Assembly (NCBI RefSeq): GCF_000467125.1
Contig: NZ_BATJ01000011.1
Coordinates: forward strand, 62,001 to 126,000
Origin: Vibrio proteolyticus NBRC 13287
GTDB lineage: Bacteria; Pseudomonadota; Gammaproteobacteria; Enterobacterales; Vibrionaceae
Length of the DNA: 64,000 bases
Reading direction: 5' to 3'
Part shown: positions 18,173-27,428 of the stretch, piece by piece
Position numbering within the stretch: the first letter of the stretch is position 1
Layout: each line of letters begins with the position of its first letter
Notes under the pieces: model-generated
Databases searched by the model: none
The model's input: only the letters and a program-made list of their open reading frames with translations
Told to the model about the DNA's origin: nothing
Made by a program: the position numbers and the translations under genes

Positions 18173-19498
18173 TTATGCAGCGTTATGGATATCCAGATAC
18201 GGCGTGACCAGTGACTGAACATCGACGTTGGCGTGCAAACGAGCTGCCAGTAAGTATAGCCCACCGATTTTGCGGTGGAGGAAAAGCGCATCCGCAGGTG
18301 GTGTATGCCAATAATCTTTTTCCATACTCAGGACGGTGCCGGCATCACGCAGTCGCTGCGCCAGGCCGCTGGTGGCAAAATCATAATCACCCTGATGCAG
18401 CATGGGCTCACACGCCATTCTGACCAGTGCTAAGATGGCTTCCCGCTGCTCTGGAGCAATGGTTTGACTGAAAAAGCCAATCTGAGTCAGAGCAGTATCT
18501 AGCTTCTCAGTTTCCCCCTTCATTACTGCCGAGAACGCCATGCGATAGCCTTCGCTGATGGTGGTGCGGTATTCACGGGTCGCGCCGAAATCCAATAGGG
18601 CGATTTGTCCGCTGGCATGGTTGTACAGATAGTTGGCAAAGTTGGGATCGGTTTGTACCAACTGAAATTCGAACAACTCGCGAAACAACAGAGAGAGTAT
18701 GTGGGTCATGACCTGATCCCGAATCGGCTGAGCAGCGCTGTGCAGTGATTCGATCGGCACGCCCTCCACATACGACATGCTTAGGACGGTTTTAGAGCTG
18801 AGTGCGGGAAACACTTGTGGCACCACAAATGCCGGGTCGCCACTCAATAGCGCTTGGTAACGTCGCAGATAGTGCGCTTCGCGCACGTAATCGGCCTCGT
18901 AATGCAACTGAGTTTTCGCCTCTTCCAGTAGTGGCGCGATATCGACCTCTTTAGGGAGCAGTCCAACCACGTTGAGCAACGTTCCAACATTGTTGACATC
19001 GCTGTCGATACTTTTCTCCACGCCTGGGTACTGTACTTTTACCGCCAGCTTGATGCCGTCATCGGTGTAAGCCTGGTGCACTTGTCCAATCGAGGCGCTG
19101 GCGATCGGTTTGAAGTTAAACGCGAGGAACTGCTGTTTCCACTCCTGTCCGAGACCTTCTTCCAGTACCGCCGCCAATTGTTTCGCCAGCATGGGATTGG
19201 CGTCTGAACGCAATCGCGCCAGTACTTCGGCCAATTCCGGACTGAGGAGATCGCCTGCATCCATCGATAACATCTGGCCGACTTTCATTGCCGCACCACG
19301 CAGATGTGCGAGCTGATCCGCGACCCGTTTAAGGTTATTCGGTGTCAGAAGCAGCTCTTTGGCGGAAGGACGTTTGCCTTGCATCCACTGTTTGGTACCC
19401 TCGGAGACCACATTGCCAGTCACGCGCGTGGCAAGAGAGGCAAACTGGCCGAGACGAGACAGTCTATGGGTCGGTATTTTACTTTCTCGCTGTGACAT
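18173..19498 (-). CDS. ABC1/UbiB (AarF) family kinase-like protein
   Basis: 441 residues from the ATG at 19498, which is preceded by AGGA; the frame extends a further 32 codons without support. Family motifs are present: the KxGQ extension (AAMKVGQMLSMDAGDLLSPE), the Ala-rich loop region IASASIGQVHQA and ALLDFGATREY. Bacterial UbiB supports ubiquinone synthesis; this paralogue is not in a ubi operon, and ABC1 proteins often have unknown substrates. It could act in lipid or quinone homeostasis (inference). Confidence 0.88.
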   Translation of the reverse strand: MSQRESKIPTHRLSRLGQFASLATRVTGNVVSEGTKQWMQGKRPSAKELLLTPNNLKRVADQLAHLRGAAMKVGQMLSMDAGDLLSPELAEVLARLRSDANPMLAKQLAAVLEEGLGQEWKQQFLAFNFKPIASASIGQVHQAYTDDGIKLAVKVQYPGVEKSIDSDVNNVGTLLNVVGLLPKEVDIAPLLEEAKTQLHYEADYVREAHYLRRYQALLSGDPAFVVPQVFPALSSKTVLSMSYVEGVPIESLHSAAQPIRDQVMTHILSLLFRELFEFQLVQTDPNFANYLYNHASGQIALLDFGATREYRTTISEGYRMAFSAVMKGETEKLDTALTQIGFFSQTIAPEQREAILALVRMACEPMLHQGDYDFATSGLAQRLRDAGTVLSMEKDYWHTPPADALFLHRKIGGLYLLAARLHANVDVQSLVTPYLDIHNAA

Positions 19499-19714
19499 CG
19501 TGGCGTCCTGTTGGTTGTGATTCCGTCTGACTTCATTATGTCGGTTGATGACGAAGTTCCCTAAATTATTCTCTTTATACGCGCTCGCTTCCATCTGGTT
19601 GCATCGATGAGTCGGTGCTCGTGTACTGCGGCAATTATATTTTCATCAACATCTTGTGCCATTCGAGGTTATCCGATACAACTTGAACTCTCAAATCAGA
19701 GACAGGAAAAAACA

Positions 19715-19999
19715 ATGATTAAGGAAAATACTTATTTTGAGGGCGGTGTGAAATCGCTTGGTTTTACCCAGCAAGACGGCGACAGCAGTGTCGGAGTTAT
19801 GCTGCCGGGTGAATACACTTTTGGTACGGCAGCGCCGGAACGAATGACGGTTGTGAAAGGTGCGCTGATCATCAAGCGAGCCGGAGACGCAGACTGGCAG
19901 ACATTTGCTGCTGGTGAGTCGTTTGACGTGGCGGGCGATTCATCGTTTGATCTGAAAGTGGAAGTGGCCACGGCCTATCTGTGTGAATATCTGGGCTGA
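19715..19999 (+). CDS. ppnP: Pyrimidine/purine nucleoside phosphorylase PpnP
   Basis: 94-residue single-domain cupin protein matching E. coli PpnP (YaiE) in length and in segments YFEGGVKSLGF, VGVMLPGEYTFGT and FDVAGDSSFDLKV. It cleaves several nucleosides by phosphorolysis. The ATG at 19715 follows GACAGGAAAA; the frame reaches back to 19607 but the extension is not conserved. It is divergent from the ABC1 gene. Confidence 0.93.
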   Translation: MIKENTYFEGGVKSLGFTQQDGDSSVGVMLPGEYTFGTAAPERMTVVKGALIIKRAGDADWQTFAAGESFDVAGDSSFDLKVEVATAYLCEYLG

Positions 20000-20006
20000 G
20001 CCGGAT

Positions 20007-20034
20007 AAAAAAAGCCACGCCGTGGCGGCGTGGC
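20007..20034 (-). terminator. Terminator of the pirin gene (minus strand)
   Basis: GCCACGCC and GGCGTGGC form the stem; on the minus strand it is followed by seven T. On the plus strand it may also stop ppnP transcripts, but no T run follows. Confidence 0.8.
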
Positions 20035-20109
20035 AAACAAAAAGTTGAATGACAGTGGATTATCCAACTTTCTCTTACCAATCGTCCCCGAAAGGACACC
20101 TAAGAGGGG

Positions 20110-20958
20110 TTAGTACAATTCAAACTGACCACTGTTGTAATCCCGGATAGCCTGTTCAATCTCAGCAACGCTGTTCATGACGAACGGGCCATAGTGAACC
20201 ACAGGCTCGTTAATCGGCTCACCTATAAAGATCAGGACACCACTGTCTTGAGCTGCGTCGAGCGTGAACTCGTCCCCTTTGGACAGCAATGCCACCTCTC
20301 CTTGCCGGACTACGCGATCAGCCAGTCTGACCTCTCCTTTATAGTTGTACAGCATGACAGTATGATTGCCGTTGGTTTGCACTTTTAAGGCTTGTCCGGC
20401 TTGCGTGCGCCAGTCCGCTACGGTTGCCGGGACGCCGGTGTCGACCAGTGGTCCGGTCAGTTGCTGTCCTTCCAATCGGAGCTCTCCCGCCAGCAACCTG
20501 ATCAGGCCTTCACTGGCAGAGTGATGTTCGGTGATGGTTTCCGGCTGAAAGTCGTGGTATTGAGCCGGTTGCATCTTGTTTTTGGCGGGTTGGTTAATCC
20601 AAATCTGGAAACCGTGCAGAGCTCCATCCTGCATAATGGGCATCTCACTATGGATGACGCCACGGCCTGCCGCCATCCACTGTGCGCCGCCACTTCTCAG
20701 CTCACCGATGTTCCCCATGTGGTCACGATGTTGAAAGTGCCCTTGCAGCATATACGTTAAGGTTTCAATCCCGCGGTGAGGGTGAGGCGGAAACCCACCA
20801 ACATAGTCGGCTTCGTCGTCCGATTTGAGCTCATCCACCATCAGAAACGGTGAGAATCGCGCATTATCAAAACCGGCAACACGACGGATTTTAACGCCGT
20901 CACCGTCGGACGTGGCTTGTGACGGAATAATTTGTTGAATGATTCTCGCTTGGCGCAT
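20110..20958 (-). CDS. Pirin family protein (bicupin)
   Basis: 282 residues, two cupin domains. The N-terminal cupin carries the metal-binding set: PHPHRGIETLTYMLQG with its two His, HRDHMGN, and GRGVIHSEMP. Pirins of this type include quercetin 2,3-dioxygenases and stress-linked regulators; the substrate here is unknown. GGAGG lies before the ATG. No operon partner; it ends at its own terminator. Confidence 0.92.
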   Translation of the reverse strand: MRQARIIQQIIPSQATSDGDGVKIRRVAGFDNARFSPFLMVDELKSDDEADYVGGFPPHPHRGIETLTYMLQGHFQHRDHMGNIGELRSGGAQWMAAGRGVIHSEMPIMQDGALHGFQIWINQPAKNKMQPAQYHDFQPETITEHHSASEGLIRLLAGELRLEGQQLTGPLVDTGVPATVADWRTQAGQALKVQTNGNHTVMLYNYKGEVRLADRVVRQGEVALLSKGDEFTLDAAQDSGVLIFIGEPINEPVVHYGPFVMNSVAEIEQAIRDYNSGQFELY

Positions 20959-21137
20959 AACGGCCTCCTTAGTGTGTATGCAGGCAGTGTAGCGCGGTAA
21001 ATTGCGGTCGTGAGGGCGGGCTTTTCGGTGGTCTTATTCGATAATTTCGAACATCAACCGAGGAATAAGCACAATTTACACTCTAGTTACTGCACTATAC
21101 TGAATTTGAAAGGATTCGCTGAGGAAGAGGAGGTTGT

Positions 21138-21410
21138 ATGGCCGTAACACGCAGAGATCCTGTTCCCCACCATGGTTACGACGAGGAGAATGATTTCACC
21201 ACAGATCAACGCCGTCGGTACACTCAGGTGGCGAATACCGCTGTCAAACGCCGTCAGGAGCAAGATGAGATCCCGGTTCACAAACGGAAACGGGCTGCGG
21301 TGATCCGGCGGGCGAAGCGCATCAACCGCAGTTCACATAAAGTAAAATATGCACTGGCAATGCTAGCGATCCTGGCGGTGGGTTTGTCGGTTATGTACCT
21401 GAGTGGCTGA
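21138..21410 (+). CDS. Small basic tail-anchored protein, unknown
   Basis: 90 residues: an acidic N-terminal stretch (YDEENDFTTDQRRR), a strongly basic middle (VHKRKRAAVIRRAKRINRSS) and one C-terminal membrane helix (ALAMLAILAVGLSVMYL) ending three residues later. This predicts a tail-anchored inner-membrane protein with a basic cytoplasmic part. GAAGAGGAGG precedes the ATG at good spacing. Its end overlaps the convergent LysR gene by 20 bp. I do not recognise a family. Confidence 0.7.
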   Translation: MAVTRRDPVPHHGYDEENDFTTDQRRRYTQVANTAVKRRQEQDEIPVHKRKRAAVIRRAKRINRSSHKVKYALAMLAILAVGLSVMYLSG

Positions 21411-22293
21411 ACTCATTTCTGAGCCAGGCTCTGAGTTGCAGCACGTGTTCGTTCTGCAGCTTTTCTCTCTGACAGGTAAAATAAAAATCCTGATGCGGGT
21501 TAGTTACCGGCTGGCCTATCTCTCTCAATAAACCGAGTTTAATGTCATCACGCACAAATAAGCGGTGTGTGACGAATACGCCCAGTTTTCGTATCGTCGC
21601 CTGCACGGCCTGAATAGAGGCTGAGAAAGAGAGATTGTGTCCTGACGTTGGAAGTGGAAGCTGGTGCGCATCACACCAGACTTGCCAGTCGTGTTTGCGA
21701 CGTTCATTGGCTGCGATGATCGCGGGATAAGTATTTAGCAGCTCAGCAAGATCGATGGGGTTATCTCGTTCAAGCAAATCCGGGCTGCACACCATCACCA
21801 GTTCATCTTTGCCCAACAATTCACAGTAATAATCCTGCCATTCGTCGGTGTGACCGTGAATGATGGCAACGTCTACTCCTTCCTGTTCCAGAACAAAGCT
21901 ACCTACCAGGGTGGAGATGCGTACGTCGATATTGGGCGCGAACTGATTGAAGCTGTGTACCCGTGGGATCCACCAGTGCATGGCCAGTGAGTTGACCATG
22001 TTAAGTGTCAGCCGATGCGAGTGGCGTTTTTCGATCAGATTCTGAGTGGCAACAACGATCTGCTCCAGCGCCGGCGCAATCTGTTTGTAGTATTGCTTAC
22101 CATTGGCGTTGAGTGTGACGTTGCGACCTGAGCGGTGAAACAGGGGCTGATCCAACTGCGTTTCCAACGATTTGATCGCCTGGCTGACGGCAGAATGACT
22201 GACATTCAGCGCTTTGGCGGCCTCGGTCATGCTGCCGGTTTCAGCTACCGCGACGAATGAATACAGCGATTTGAGTGGTGCGAGTTTTTTCAT
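21391..22293 (-). CDS. LysR-family transcriptional regulator, GcvA-like
   Basis: 300 residues. The N terminus (SLYSFVAVAETGSMTEAAKA, then LNVSHSAVSQAIKSLE) is the classic LysR winged helix-turn-helix, and VFVTHRLFVRDDIKLGLL lies in the effector domain, as in the GcvA/AmpR branch. It diverges from the DMT exporter at 22385, its probable target, across 91 bp with an inverted repeat at its own start. Confidence 0.9.
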   Translation of the reverse strand: MKKLAPLKSLYSFVAVAETGSMTEAAKALNVSHSAVSQAIKSLETQLDQPLFHRSGRNVTLNANGKQYYKQIAPALEQIVVATQNLIEKRHSHRLTLNMVNSLAMHWWIPRVHSFNQFAPNIDVRISTLVGSFVLEQEGVDVAIIHGHTDEWQDYYCELLGKDELVMVCSPDLLERDNPIDLAELLNTYPAIIAANERRKHDWQVWCDAHQLPLPTSGHNLSFSASIQAVQATIRKLGVFVTHRLFVRDDIKLGLLREIGQPVTNPHQDFYFTCQREKLQNEHVLQLRAWLRNEFSHSGT

Positions 22294-22295
22294 AA

Positions 22296-22310
22296 GTAAG
22301 TTTTTCTTAC
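22296..22310. promoter_or_regulatory. Inverted repeat GTAAG-N5-CTTAC at the LysR start
   Basis: GTAAG TTTTT CTTAC lies 2 bp from the LysR start codon in the divergent LysR/DMT region. A 15-bp dyad of this form fits a LysR binding site used for autoregulation. Confidence 0.4.
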
Positions 22311-22384
22311 AGGTTTGGTTAATATTACTCGTTTTTTATTCGCCGGTCATCTCACTACACTACGGGGCAGAAGAGGAGAGAAGT

Positions 22385-23320
22385 ATGTCCCGTTCATTGC
22401 GTCCTGTTGTATTTATGCTGTCATCGACATTCAGTCTGTCGCTGACAGGCTTATTGTCTAAGTATCTGGCTGAAGCGATGAATGCTCAGTTGTTGAGCTT
22501 TATGCGTTTTGTAGTGCCAGCCCTGATGTTGGCTGGGTTAATGATGCTGACCCGGTTTAATTTACCATCCAGAAGCATGTGGAAGCCGATGTGGATAAGG
22601 GCATTGTGTATCGCGGCTTGTCAGGTCTGCTTTATTGTTTCATTACAACATTTGTCCCTGGTTGAGAGTGTGGTGTTGTTCAGTACCGGACCCTTGTTTA
22701 TTCCAGTGTTAGAAAAACTGATTTTTTCGGTCCGGTTGAGCTGGCTGACGCTGTTCGGGCTGTGCATGACATTCGGTGGTGTGCTACTGCTGGCTGGCGA
22801 TGTGTCTGGTATTCAGTTGCGTCCAGAGTTGTTGATTGGACTGGCGGCCGGACTGTTTAATGCCGGCTCTCAACTCAGCTTATACCGTGCCAGCAAGGGA
22901 GGGATGCGAGCCATTGATATTAACTTCTGGACCTTCGTGTGTGCAGCGGTGTTGTTGTTTCCCGTCCTGGTCATTTCGGGAATCAGCTTAAACCCACAAG
23001 CATGGGTCGCCCCGCAAGCCAGCACTGTCGCCATTGTGGTCGCATTGCTGACCGCATCTGTGCTGATCGTAAATACCCAGGTATTTCGTTCAAAGGCGTA
23101 TCAACTGGCGGAATCAAACTCACAACTGGCCCCGTTGATTTATACCAATCTGCTGTTTACCGCGGTGTGGCAGTTTTGTTTCTTTGATGAGCGTTTCACC
23201 GCGTTGCAATTGATGGGGATTTCACTCATTGTCGCGGCCAGTGTGGTGAATGTGATTGTCCCAAAGCTGATTCGACGTCGCACCCGTTCACAAACCGGTG
23301 AGCTGAATCCGGGGACCTGA
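22385..23320 (+). CDS. DMT-family (EamA) transporter
   Basis: 311 residues from the ATG at 22385, preceded by GAGGAGAG. About ten membrane helices in two EamA repeats (FSLSLTGLLSKYLAEAMNAQ at the first, GLAAGLFNAGSQLSLYRASK at the second). Members export amino acids, metabolites or drugs. It is divergent from a GcvA-like LysR. An open frame upstream overlaps the LysR gene and is not real. Substrate unknown. Confidence 0.88.
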   Translation: MSRSLRPVVFMLSSTFSLSLTGLLSKYLAEAMNAQLLSFMRFVVPALMLAGLMMLTRFNLPSRSMWKPMWIRALCIAACQVCFIVSLQHLSLVESVVLFSTGPLFIPVLEKLIFSVRLSWLTLFGLCMTFGGVLLLAGDVSGIQLRPELLIGLAAGLFNAGSQLSLYRASKGGMRAIDINFWTFVCAAVLLFPVLVISGISLNPQAWVAPQASTVAIVVALLTASVLIVNTQVFRSKAYQLAESNSQLAPLIYTNLLFTAVWQFCFFDERFTALQLMGISLIVAASVVNVIVPKLIRRRTRSQTGELNPGT

Positions 23321-23334
23321 AACTGAGGGGCAGG

Positions 23335-23368
23335 AAAAGCCATCAAGTGGCGCTGACCGCTTGATGGC
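23335..23368 (-). terminator. Terminator between the DMT gene and the convergent periplasmic-protein gene
   Basis: GCCATCAAG and CTTGATGGC form a 9-bp stem. On the minus strand TTTTCC follows, so it mainly serves the gene ending at 23383. Confidence 0.65.
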
Positions 23369-23382
23369 GTTATAAACAGGTT

Positions 23383-24468
23383 TTACTTGGCAATTAAACC
23401 GTAAGGCATGCCAAGAAAAATGCCAGGATTTGAGGTGAGGGTTGGGGCGACATTGACGCTTTGCCAGTCCAGTAACATGATCGCCAGTACATTGCGATGT
23501 TCACCATATTCAAGATCGAAATCGCCGGTGGTTGAGGGAATCATGCCATGGCGTAAGTCGAGCGATGCCTGGATCGCCCGGCGTGTTTTTTCAACCACAG
23601 GATCATTATCCAATCCGGCGAGCAGGAAAGTCAGTCCAACTTCAGCGATGACATCTTCCTTAGCTCTGAGCAAAATTGTATCGATGTTGCGTCGCATGTA
23701 GTCGTAAATCCACGGGTACTGTTTCTCATCGATCTTATGCTGATAGTACCGTGAATCGGCAAACACAATGTGAGTCATACCATAGAGCTTGTTGCCGTAC
23801 TGCTGTTTGGTCAGTTCACTGTCTTCGGAGTCAGGATAGGTTTCGCGGAACGTTTTAATAAACAAATCTACGACGTCTTGTTCCCCCAATTGACGCAACC
23901 AGAATGCTTGATTGGCCAGTTGCGCTGCCCAGGCTTTCACCATCTCTTTATTACTGACATACTTGGTAAAATCGTACTGGCGCAGCAATTGACGCAACTG
24001 TTTGTCTTTGACATGTTTGAGGCCATATTCGTCTGCCCGAGCCATAGAACCCAGTAAACCGACCCCGATATACAAATACTCCGGCATACTTTTGGTGGCG
24101 TTGTAGCGTCGCACACTGCGCTCGTCTTTGTCGTCGAGGTAAGCGTTGAGCCGCTTCTCTGAATAAAGAATCACTTGCTCCGGGGTATTGATCTCTTCAG
24201 CACATTCGTTCAAGCGGCTGGCCACACGGGCCAAATCACTCCAGATGGCGGCGGCGTACTTGGGATCGAGCGTTTGACGATACATTCGCAGCGCATAATG
24301 CCCTTCTTTAAACGCAGGTAGCGTGTAGAGTTGGGTTTCGTAGGTGTGGCGGATTATGTCCGCGGATTGTTGGTAAGTGGTTTGAGATTCATTCAGTGCC
24401 AATGCTGACGCCGATACAAGCAAGACGGCACTGGCAGTAAACGACAGGTAAAGTTTTTTGAGCAGCAT
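23383..24468 (-). CDS. Secreted/periplasmic protein, DUF3541-like
   Basis: 361 residues from the ATG at 24468. A clear signal peptide covers residues 1-24 (LYLSFTASAVLLVSASALA). The rest is helical with many aromatic and charged residues (AAAIWSDLARVASRLNECAE, KAWAAQLANQAFWLRQLGEQ). From memory it resembles the Vibrio DUF3541 family; no function is known to me. The frame opens at a GTG at 24480. It stands alone. Confidence 0.65.
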   Translation of the reverse strand: MLLKKLYLSFTASAVLLVSASALALNESQTTYQQSADIIRHTYETQLYTLPAFKEGHYALRMYRQTLDPKYAAAIWSDLARVASRLNECAEEINTPEQVILYSEKRLNAYLDDKDERSVRRYNATKSMPEYLYIGVGLLGSMARADEYGLKHVKDKQLRQLLRQYDFTKYVSNKEMVKAWAAQLANQAFWLRQLGEQDVVDLFIKTFRETYPDSEDSELTKQQYGNKLYGMTHIVFADSRYYQHKIDEKQYPWIYDYMRRNIDTILLRAKEDVIAEVGLTFLLAGLDNDPVVEKTRRAIQASLDLRHGMIPSTTGDFDLEYGEHRNVLAIMLLDWQSVNVAPTLTSNPGIFLGMPYGLIAK

Positions 24469-24568
24469 ATCAGTGAACACGTAAACGAAAGTTAATGTAA
24501 GTTTAACAACTATTTGCGTGCCGTATGCCAGCCATAAGTCAATATTTAATATTTATACAAAATTGTGA

Positions 24569-25174
24569 TCAAAGCGAATTTATCTGACGGAAAGTCAGGT
24601 TAATACGTGCAGATTTTGGCTGGGCGGTTTTAGGGACGCAATGGCGCCAGAAGTGCTGCGTTTCTCCACTCATGATGAGCAGGGAACCATGATGCAGATC
24701 CAACTGGCGCCTTTCGCCATTGTGCTTGTGTTTGAGCACGAAACGTCGGCTATCGCCAAGATTTAAAGAGGCGATCACCGGGTTGCGGCCGAGTTCCGGT
24801 TCATTGTCCTGATGCCAGCCCATCGAATCCTGCCCGTCTCGGTACAAGTTCGCTAGCACCGAATTAAAACGCGTGCCGCTTGCGGCTTCACAGCGTTGCT
24901 TTAGCTCCAGCAACAAAGGGGACCAAGGCAGAGGTTGCATTGTCAGGCCAGAGTATGTGTATTCCGCATCGCCATACCAGGCCTGGAGTCTCGGTTGCGC
25001 CACCTGGCGGCCAAACAGGTTGATTGACTCTTGTTGCCACGGCACCTCATTTTGCAGATGTGCGAACACATGATCAGCTTCCTCCGCAGAGAGAAAATTG
25101 GCAGACCAGAGCAGGGTGCCATTAGTCAGATCAATCGTTTCTATAAGCGAATTGGGCGTGGAAAATAAATCCAA
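24569..25174 (-). CDS. alkB: AlkB-like 2-oxoglutarate/Fe(II) dioxygenase
   Basis: DNA/RNA alkylation repair dioxygenase of the ABH2/ABH3-like short branch. The Fe-binding HxD is in SMGWHQDNEPELG; the distal His is in SGETQHFWRH, and the 2-oxoglutarate Arg in ARINLTFR close to the C terminus. The nucleotide-recognition lid includes QPRLQAWYGD. I place the start at TTG 25174 (201 residues) because AAGGAT lies 7 bases upstream; the frame also extends to 25216, giving 215 residues. Symbol by family only. Confidence 0.9.
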   Translation of the reverse strand: MDLFSTPNSLIETIDLTNGTLLWSANFLSAEEADHVFAHLQNEVPWQQESINLFGRQVAQPRLQAWYGDAEYTYSGLTMQPLPWSPLLLELKQRCEAASGTRFNSVLANLYRDGQDSMGWHQDNEPELGRNPVIASLNLGDSRRFVLKHKHNGERRQLDLHHGSLLIMSGETQHFWRHCVPKTAQPKSARINLTFRQINSL

Positions 25175-25411
25175 AATACGTATCCTTGACCAGATAATAA
25201 TCAACAAAATGTGCAATCTGTAACTGATTACGTTATGTTCTGTTACACGATAAACTCACTCGGTGTGTGGTTGCTTATGCAAAATAGTCTCACTGAGTGA
25301 TTTACATAACCAGCATAAATACCATTGCCGGACACATCATAAAAATCATAACCGGTGAAGTGAAAAATGATCAACGACAGTTTGGCTGAACGCGTGCATA
25401 GGGGAATTTGA

Positions 25412-26779
25412 ATGTCGCATGGTTCACGCAGACATTGGTCTGTCAGCTTGCTGTTTGCGCTATTTTTAGTCAGTTCGGTCGCGATGATCGAACTGATTGA
25501 TTACAACCAGAAATCGAAACTAGAGGACGAATTGCTCGAAGAAGGGCGCAAAGATTTGGCCTCGATTCGTTCACGTCTGGAAGCCACAATGTTGGCGGAT
25601 ATCTACCGGATTCACAGTCTGACGTCGTTTGTCAGCCTCAACCCGGAACTGACTCAGTTTAACTGGCAAACACTGGCGGCCAGTATGATTCAGGAAAGCC
25701 GTCATGTCCGCATCATCGGCCTGGCACCGAATGATGTGATTCACTACATCTATCCATTGCAGGGCAATGAACGGGCACTCGGGCTGGACTACCGGAAAGT
25801 GCCGGAGCAATGGTATTCGGTCAAAAAAGCGCGAGATGTTAAGCAGATTTTTATTTCTGGTCCGGTCCCTCTGATTCAGGGGGGACAGGCACTGATCGTA
25901 CGCCTGCCAATTTTTACCGGCAGCGCGGATAACCCGGTGTATTGGGGCGTCGCCAGTATGGTGATTGATCTTGATGGCTTACTGGAAGACGTCGGTGTTC
26001 AGGACTTTGACCAGAGTTATCATCTGGCGATTCGTGGACGTAACAGCCTCGGAGCGAGCGGAGATATCTTTTATGGGGACGCGTCGACGTTCAATCGTGC
26101 GTTCAGCGTACAGACGGTCTTTTTTCCTTATGGTACTTGGGTAATTGCCGCATCGGAGCAGTCCAATCAACTCAGTCAGCTGCCCTGGTATCAGGTGCAT
26201 CTGGCCCGGGTGGTTGGCTATCCGGGGTTAGTGCTTATCCTGATTGCTTTTGTGACTATTTACCGTCTTTACCGGACGGCCAATCGACGTTCTTTGCACG
26301 ATGAGTTGACCCATTTACCCAATCGGCGCTACTTCATGTTTACCCTGCAACGTCACTTCGACAATGCGCTGAGAAACAAAGATGTGCAGAAGACATTCTC
26401 GGTGCTCAATATCGATTTGAACCAGTTTAAAGCCATTAATGATCAGTATGGTCATGCTGCGGGTGATCTGGTGCTCACTCAGGCGGCGCGACGCATCAGT
26501 CGTTCACTGCGTTCGTCGGACGTGGTTGCGCGTATTGGCGGGGACGAATTTTTAGTGCTGCTGCCGCGGATCAGCCGAGAGGAAGACGTTATCGCGGTGA
26601 AAAACAAAATCCAGCAGGCTTTGTGCTCTATTCCGGTTGAGTACGAGGGGCACCATATTCCGATTCATGTCAGCATCGGCTCAGCATTGTATTCGCACGA
26701 GCACCTGACGATCGATGATTTACTCAAAGATGCGGATCAGCAAATGTACAGTGAGAAACGTCGTAGTCGAGCGGCGTAA
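25412..26779 (+). CDS. Membrane diguanylate cyclase with CHASE sensor
   Basis: 455 residues. First membrane helix about 9-27, then a periplasmic CHASE-type domain (about 60-225; RIIGLAPNDVIHYIYPLQGN, FISGPVPLIQGG), a second membrane helix about 268-287, and a C-terminal GGDEF domain. The active site reads IGGDEFLVLLPR near residue 376, so the protein should be an active cyclase. An RxxD inhibitory site (RSSD) lies five residues before GGDEF, so product inhibition is expected. It makes c-di-GMP in response to an unknown extracellular ligand. GGGAATT precedes the ATG. Confidence 0.93.
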   Translation: MSHGSRRHWSVSLLFALFLVSSVAMIELIDYNQKSKLEDELLEEGRKDLASIRSRLEATMLADIYRIHSLTSFVSLNPELTQFNWQTLAASMIQESRHVRIIGLAPNDVIHYIYPLQGNERALGLDYRKVPEQWYSVKKARDVKQIFISGPVPLIQGGQALIVRLPIFTGSADNPVYWGVASMVIDLDGLLEDVGVQDFDQSYHLAIRGRNSLGASGDIFYGDASTFNRAFSVQTVFFPYGTWVIAASEQSNQLSQLPWYQVHLARVVGYPGLVLILIAFVTIYRLYRTANRRSLHDELTHLPNRRYFMFTLQRHFDNALRNKDVQKTFSVLNIDLNQFKAINDQYGHAAGDLVLTQAARRISRSLRSSDVVARIGGDEFLVLLPRISREEDVIAVKNKIQQALCSIPVEYEGHHIPIHVSIGSALYSHEHLTIDDLLKDADQQMYSEKRRSRAA

Positions 26780-26833
26780 CAGTGTGTCTTATACTGATAA
26801 GTGTATGAGTAAATCTGGTTGAGGAAATGAGCC

Positions 26834-27268
26834 GTGCGTCCGTTATCTGAATGGTTAGAAGCCTATGGTGAGAGTCACCAACATCCGATTAACCGGGCAA
26901 TTCACAAAGTGGCCGTCCCGGGCATCTTTCTCTCTGTGATTGGTTTGATTTGGTCCATCCCGGCGCTGCCGATGCCCAATGTGAATGTCAACTGGGTGTG
27001 GTTACTGCTGATCCCTGTGATGATTTTTTATTTCCGCCTCTCAACGAGTGTTTTCCTGATGATGCTGGGCTTTTCACTCGCCTGCATTGGTTTGATCTGG
27101 TCGATGGAACTGCTGGGCTGGCCGGTGTTGTCGGTTTCTCTGCTGATGTTTGGCGTGTTGTGGATGCTCCAGTTCATCGGTCATAAAATCGAAGGAAAGA
27201 AACCGTCTTTCTTGGAAGATGTGCAATTTTTGCTGATTGGTCCGATCTGGGTGTTCCGTAAACATTAG
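26834..27268 (+). CDS. Mpo1/DUF962-family membrane protein
   Basis: 144 residues starting at GTG 26834, with GAGGAAA about 8 bases before. The N-terminal YGESHQHPINRAIHKVAVPG is the DUF962 signature with its conserved His residues. Four membrane helices follow. The yeast relative Mpo1 is an Fe-dependent dioxygenase acting on 2-hydroxy fatty acids; the bacterial role is not known. The stop at 27268 is followed at once by the LuxO-type boxes of the Qrr gene. Confidence 0.82.
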   Translation: MRPLSEWLEAYGESHQHPINRAIHKVAVPGIFLSVIGLIWSIPALPMPNVNVNWVWLLLIPVMIFYFRLSTSVFLMMLGFSLACIGLIWSMELLGWPVLSVSLLMFGVLWMLQFIGHKIEGKKPSFLEDVQFLLIGPIWVFRKH

Positions 27269-27273
27269 TTTTT

Positions 27274-27286
27274 TTGCATTATGCGA
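27274..27286. promoter_or_regulatory. LuxO-type activator box, distal
   Basis: TTGCATTATGCGA matches the LuxO motif TTGCA-W3-TGCAA except at one base. It lies about 130 bp before the sigma-54 promoter. Confidence 0.6.
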
Positions 27287-27314
27287 TTGATAATTTTTGC
27301 AAAACGTTTTATTT

Positions 27315-27327
27315 TTGCAAAATGCAA
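27315..27327. promoter_or_regulatory. LuxO-type activator box, proximal
   Basis: TTGCAAAATGCAA is an exact match to the LuxO motif TTGCA-W3-TGCAA, about 78 bp before the -24 element. A half-matching copy (TTGCAAAACGTTT) is at 27297-27309. Confidence 0.75.
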
Positions 27328-27402
27328 AAGCGTTATGCATGGTGTTTGGCTGAAACTGCACTTTATTTAACCGAAATCAGGCCGAAAATTATTTTTTAAA
27401 AG

Positions 27403-27418
27403 TTGGCACGCATCGTGC
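27403..27418 (+). promoter_or_regulatory. Sigma-54 promoter of the Qrr gene
   Basis: TTGGCACGCATCGTGC has the -24 GG (27405-27406) and -12 GC (27417-27418) at exact 12-bp spacing, with the full TGGCACG consensus. Start of transcription is predicted near 27429. Confidence 0.85.
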
Positions 27419-27428
27419 TTTACTTAGA

